Positions 6,246 to 8,265 of a stretch of 8,265 nt of DNA are shown piece by piece. The notes beneath the pieces were generated by a model. The model had not been told where the DNA came from. It did no database searches and saw only the letters and a list, made by a program, of their open reading frames with translations. Source of the DNA: an uncultured Alphaproteobacteria bacterium (GTDB lineage: Bacteria > Pseudomonadota > Alphaproteobacteria > RF32 > CAG-239); the NCBI GenBank assembly GCA_900553115.1, contig USCF01000042.1:1-8265 (forward strand). The letters are read 5' to 3'. Within the stretch, counting starts at the first letter, position 1. Every line of letters starts with the position of its first letter. A program made the position numbers and the translations under genes.

Positions 6246-7781
6246 TTATTTCTTTTTGGGTTTTTCGAAACTGCGTTGAAGTTCGGGCGTGCCTTGTGCT
6301 TTTACGAGAGCGAAAACTTTGTCAAAGCGTTCAAGCGCGGCGTCGATGACTTCGTCGGTGTCCGCCATGGAAGTGTAAAGACGGCTTCCTGCAAGGGTAA
6401 CGATACCGTTTGCCATGTACGCTGCGCCCATATCTTTCATGGCTTCTGCGCGGGCTTCCATTTCGGGCTTGTTTTTGAGAAGTCCCAAAGCGGATTTAAG
6501 GAAGCTGAAACTGCTGTAATCGAAGCTCATTGCGCCGGTGCATTCAAGGTGAACGATGCTGCCCTGGTTGTAAACGACGTAAGGAAGATTGTGTTTTTTG
6601 ACAAGGACTTTAAGGCCTGCCGCAAGTCTGTCGCCCGCAATACCCGCTTTTTCGCAAGCGTTGTATTTTTCGATGGCTTTGATGCAGCAATATCCTGCGT
6701 ATGCGGACAAGGGGTTCGCCGCGAGAGTGCCGCCGACGTACGCTTTTTTGCCAAGGCCCGCGACGCCCGCCGCCATAAGGGAGATGTATTCGCGTTTGCC
6801 GCCTACGCCGCCCGCTGCGGGATAACCGCCGGCGATGATTTTGCCGAAGATGGTAAGGTCGGGTTTGACGTTGAAGAAGCCTTGCGCTCCGCCAAGACCC
6901 ATACGGAAACCGGTAACGACTTCGTCAAAGATGAAGAGCGCGCCGTATTTGTGGGCAAGTTCAAGGGCTTTCTGGTTGTAATCGAAGTCAATGGGGCGAG
7001 TGCCGCTTTCGGGGCCTACGGGTTCAACGATGACGCAAGCCGTGCCGCCGCGAAGTTTATTGCGTCTGAGCATACCTTCCAACATTTTCAGGTCGTTGGG
7101 GCGGACTTCGTCGGTGGAGCCGTAGCAGCCTTTGGGAATGCCGTGGCTTTCAAGAAGGTTGCGGCTTCCGGGGATTTTCAGACCATAGACCATCTGGTCG
7201 GACCAGCCGTGATATGCGCCGCCGACTTTGATGACGCGTTTGTTTCTGGTCGCGCAACGGGATACGCGGATTGCCGCCATGACGGATTCTGTGCCCGAGC
7301 CGAGCATACGGAACATTTCGCACGCAGGCATATGTTTATTGATCTCTTTTGCAAGCAGAAGTTCCGCTTCGTGGAAAAGACCGGTAACGGGGCCGCAGGA
7401 TTTGATAAGTTCGATCGCCTGTTCCTGAACGTCGGGGAAGTTGCTGCCGAGGATTGTCGGGCCGCCCGCTTGCAGGAAGTCGAAGTATTTGTTGCCGTCC
7501 GCGTCATAAAGGTATGCGCCTTCGGCTTTTACCATGCACATGGGGAAGGGTTTGTTGAAAGCAAGGTTGTGCTGAACGCCGCCGGGGATATATTTTTTTG
7601 CCTCGGTGGTGATTGCTTTGGATTTCGCGCATTTTTTGTCGAAGTAATTTTCGACGATGTCCTTATACGCTGCGTCCGATACGCAATAGATGGGTTGGCT
7701 CGTGAGTTCGTGCAACTCGTTGTAGATGTCTTGCGCTTTCGGCCATTTGCCTTGTTCGCAAGCGTAACCGTTTCTGCTCAT
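6246..7781 (-). CDS. Class III PLP aminotransferase, glutamate-1-semialdehyde aminomutase-like
   Basis: A fold-type I, class III aminotransferase of cytoplasmic type. Signatures in order are GSGTES (161-166, cofactor phosphate), AYHGWSD (189-195), IVEPVGPESG (251-260), the cofactor-ring aspartate D286 in FIFDEVVTGFR, the Schiff-base lysine K314 in IFGKIIAGGYP, and YVGGTLAANPLS (348-359). Spacing and motifs are closest to glutamate-1-semialdehyde 2,1-aminomutase (HemL) and its many relatives that act on other amino or keto substrates. The protein is 511 residues against about 430 for HemL; much of the excess is an N-terminal segment of about 55-60 residues that I do not recognise. No tetrapyrrole gene is nearby; instead it lies between a TetR regulator and two aldolase-fold genes, so a HemL role is doubtful. 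The ATG at 7781 follows AGGAGG (7795-7790) with an eight-base gap, and the regulator's stop overlaps that site. Family secure, substrate unknown. Confidence 0.93.
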   Translation of the reverse strand: MSRNGYACEQGKWPKAQDIYNELHELTSQPIYCVSDAAYKDIVENYFDKKCAKSKAITTEAKKYIPGGVQHNLAFNKPFPMCMVKAEGAYLYDADGNKYFDFLQAGGPTILGSNFPDVQEQAIELIKSCGPVTGLFHEAELLLAKEINKHMPACEMFRMLGSGTESVMAAIRVSRCATRNKRVIKVGGAYHGWSDQMVYGLKIPGSRNLLESHGIPKGCYGSTDEVRPNDLKMLEGMLRRNKLRGGTACVIVEPVGPESGTRPIDFDYNQKALELAHKYGALFIFDEVVTGFRMGLGGAQGFFNVKPDLTIFGKIIAGGYPAAGGVGGKREYISLMAAGVAGLGKKAYVGGTLAANPLSAYAGYCCIKAIEKYNACEKAGIAGDRLAAGLKVLVKKHNLPYVVYNQGSIVHLECTGAMSFDYSSFSFLKSALGLLKNKPEMEARAEAMKDMGAAYMANGIVTLAGSRLYTSMADTDEVIDAALERFDKVFALVKAQGTPELQRSFEKPKKK

Positions 7782-7789
7782 AGTGAAGT

Positions 7790-7796
7790 CCTCCTA
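7790..7796 (-). promoter_or_regulatory. Ribosome site of the aminotransferase, overlapping the regulator's stop
   Basis: The minus strand reads TAGGAGG here: the regulator's TAG stop (7796-7794) shares bases with the AGGAGG site used by the aminotransferase eight bases downstream. It places the regulator and the enzyme on one transcript and supports the start at 7781. Confidence 0.8.
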
Positions 7797-8265
7797 ACGT
7801 TTTAAGTAGTTAATAAATTTATCGATTGACTGTTTGATTTCAACGTCGTCAAAGGGTTTGTTTTTGATGAAGCGTTGAAAAACAATTCCGAAATATGCGC
7901 CGAGGATATATGCCGAAAGTTCCTCGGGGGTGAACGTTTCCAGAAGTTTCGCGTAAGCCGCGTGCGTTTTTATGCGCTCCGCCGCAATATCGTAAATTTT
8001 CGAGAAACTGCTTTCGCCTTTGCACAGGATACCGCGCATTAAAAGATTGCCCGTAAGGTAAGGGTAAGGTATCGTGTCGTCGACGAGTTTGTCGATGAGC
8101 GCCGATATGGAAACCTCCTGCTCGGATTCTTCAAAGACCGAAACAAGGTCGTTGATTTCTTCCGCCGCGATTTGTTCCATAAGGTCGTCCAGCGAAGCAA
8201 AGTGAGTGAAGAAAGTGCTGCGCGATACGTCCGCCGCCTCCGATATTTCGTCGATGGTAACGTTC
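7794..8265 (-). CDS. TetR/AcrR-family transcriptional regulator, 5' end outside the window
   Basis: TetR proteins are dimeric DNA-binding regulators, usually repressors released by a small ligand. The frame stays open to the window edge, and the first visible residues, VTIDEISEAADVSRSTFFTHF, carry the classic TetR helix-turn-helix: helix, A-A-D-V-S turn, then the T-F-F-x-H-F recognition end, followed by SLDDL. The ATG at 8180 lies after this motif and is therefore not the start. About 156 residues are visible; a usual family length near 190-200 suggests only the N-terminal arm and first helix are missing. The C-terminal ligand/dimer part (IYDIAAERIKTHAAYAKLLETF, then GAYFGIVFQRFI) is mostly helical and not diagnostic of a ligand. 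It is transcribed with the aminotransferase (12-base gap) and so probably controls its own operon. The operator and promoter must lie beyond the window. Confidence 0.9.
   Translation of the reverse strand, partial: NVTIDEISEAADVSRSTFFTHFASLDDLMEQIAAEEINDLVSVFEESEQEVSISALIDKLVDDTIPYPYLTGNLLMRGILCKGESSFSKIYDIAAERIKTHAAYAKLLETFTPEELSAYILGAYFGIVFQRFIKNKPFDDVEIKQSIDKFINYLKR

Noticed and set aside
5395..6279. A 294-codon open frame on the + strand, opposite the degenerate aldolase
   Set aside because: No motifs or ribosome site, and the minus strand frame there has clear family homology.
6246..7781. Naming the aminotransferase hemL
   Set aside because: Motifs fit the wider class III family, but the extra N-terminal segment and the aldolase/TetR neighbours give no support for tetrapyrrole synthesis.
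6276..7805. A 509-codon open frame on the + strand, opposite the aminotransferase
   Set aside because: It mirrors the aminotransferase almost end to end, has no recognisable motifs and an odd composition rich in F, A and V; it is a by-product of GC-rich codon use on the other strand.
8178..8180. ATG as the start of the TetR-family gene
   Set aside because: The DNA-binding helix-turn-helix is encoded upstream of it in the same frame, up to the window edge.

Overview
The window joins two stretches of DNA that look as if they come from different genomes. Positions 1 to about 4,660 are AT-rich (the 60 bases from 4201 are 33% G+C by hand count). They favour A/T-ending codons (gat, aat, att, ttt) and have weak, A-rich ribosome sites. 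From about 4,690 to the end the DNA is GC-richer (62% in the 60 bases from 5341), rich in CpG, favours gac, aac, gcc and tac codons, and has strong AGGAGG-type ribosome sites. The change is abrupt and falls inside the 3' end of the shikimate dehydrogenase reading frame. A chimeric metagenome contig is the simplest explanation; a real insertion or transfer is the alternative. My guess for the left part is a low-GC gut-type bacterium (Gastranaerophilales or similar) and for the right part a mid-GC clostridial relative. Both placements are weak inferences from composition and style.

Left region, all on the + strand: the 3' part of dprA (its start lies before the window), topA, and an aroE-type gene whose protein carries an N-terminal Q/P/S/T-rich extension of about 185 residues. 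dprA and topA are 29 bases apart and likely co-transcribed. The 74-base topA-aroE spacer contains a small hairpin that may be a dispersed repeat.

Right region: a short piece of + strand coding sequence (the tail now attached to aroE), then a strong terminator, then four genes all on the minus strand. In transcription order they are a TetR-family regulator (its 5' end lies beyond the window), a class III PLP aminotransferase of the glutamate-1-semialdehyde aminomutase type, a class II aldolase-fold protein that has lost all three metal-binding histidines, and an intact class II aldolase. Tight spacing, stop codons overlapping ribosome sites, and a terminator after the last gene indicate an operon. 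A second terminator-like hairpin lies between the aminotransferase and the first aldolase gene and may lower expression of the aldolase pair.

The most interesting feature is this operon: a metal-less aldolase homologue next to its intact paralogue, together with an aminotransferase outside any visible tetrapyrrole context. It suggests a small, uncharacterised catabolic or biosynthetic module under a TetR regulator. Its substrate cannot be read from the sequence. No stretch over 300 bases lacks a gene, and I saw no tRNA, rRNA, CRISPR array or insertion sequence.
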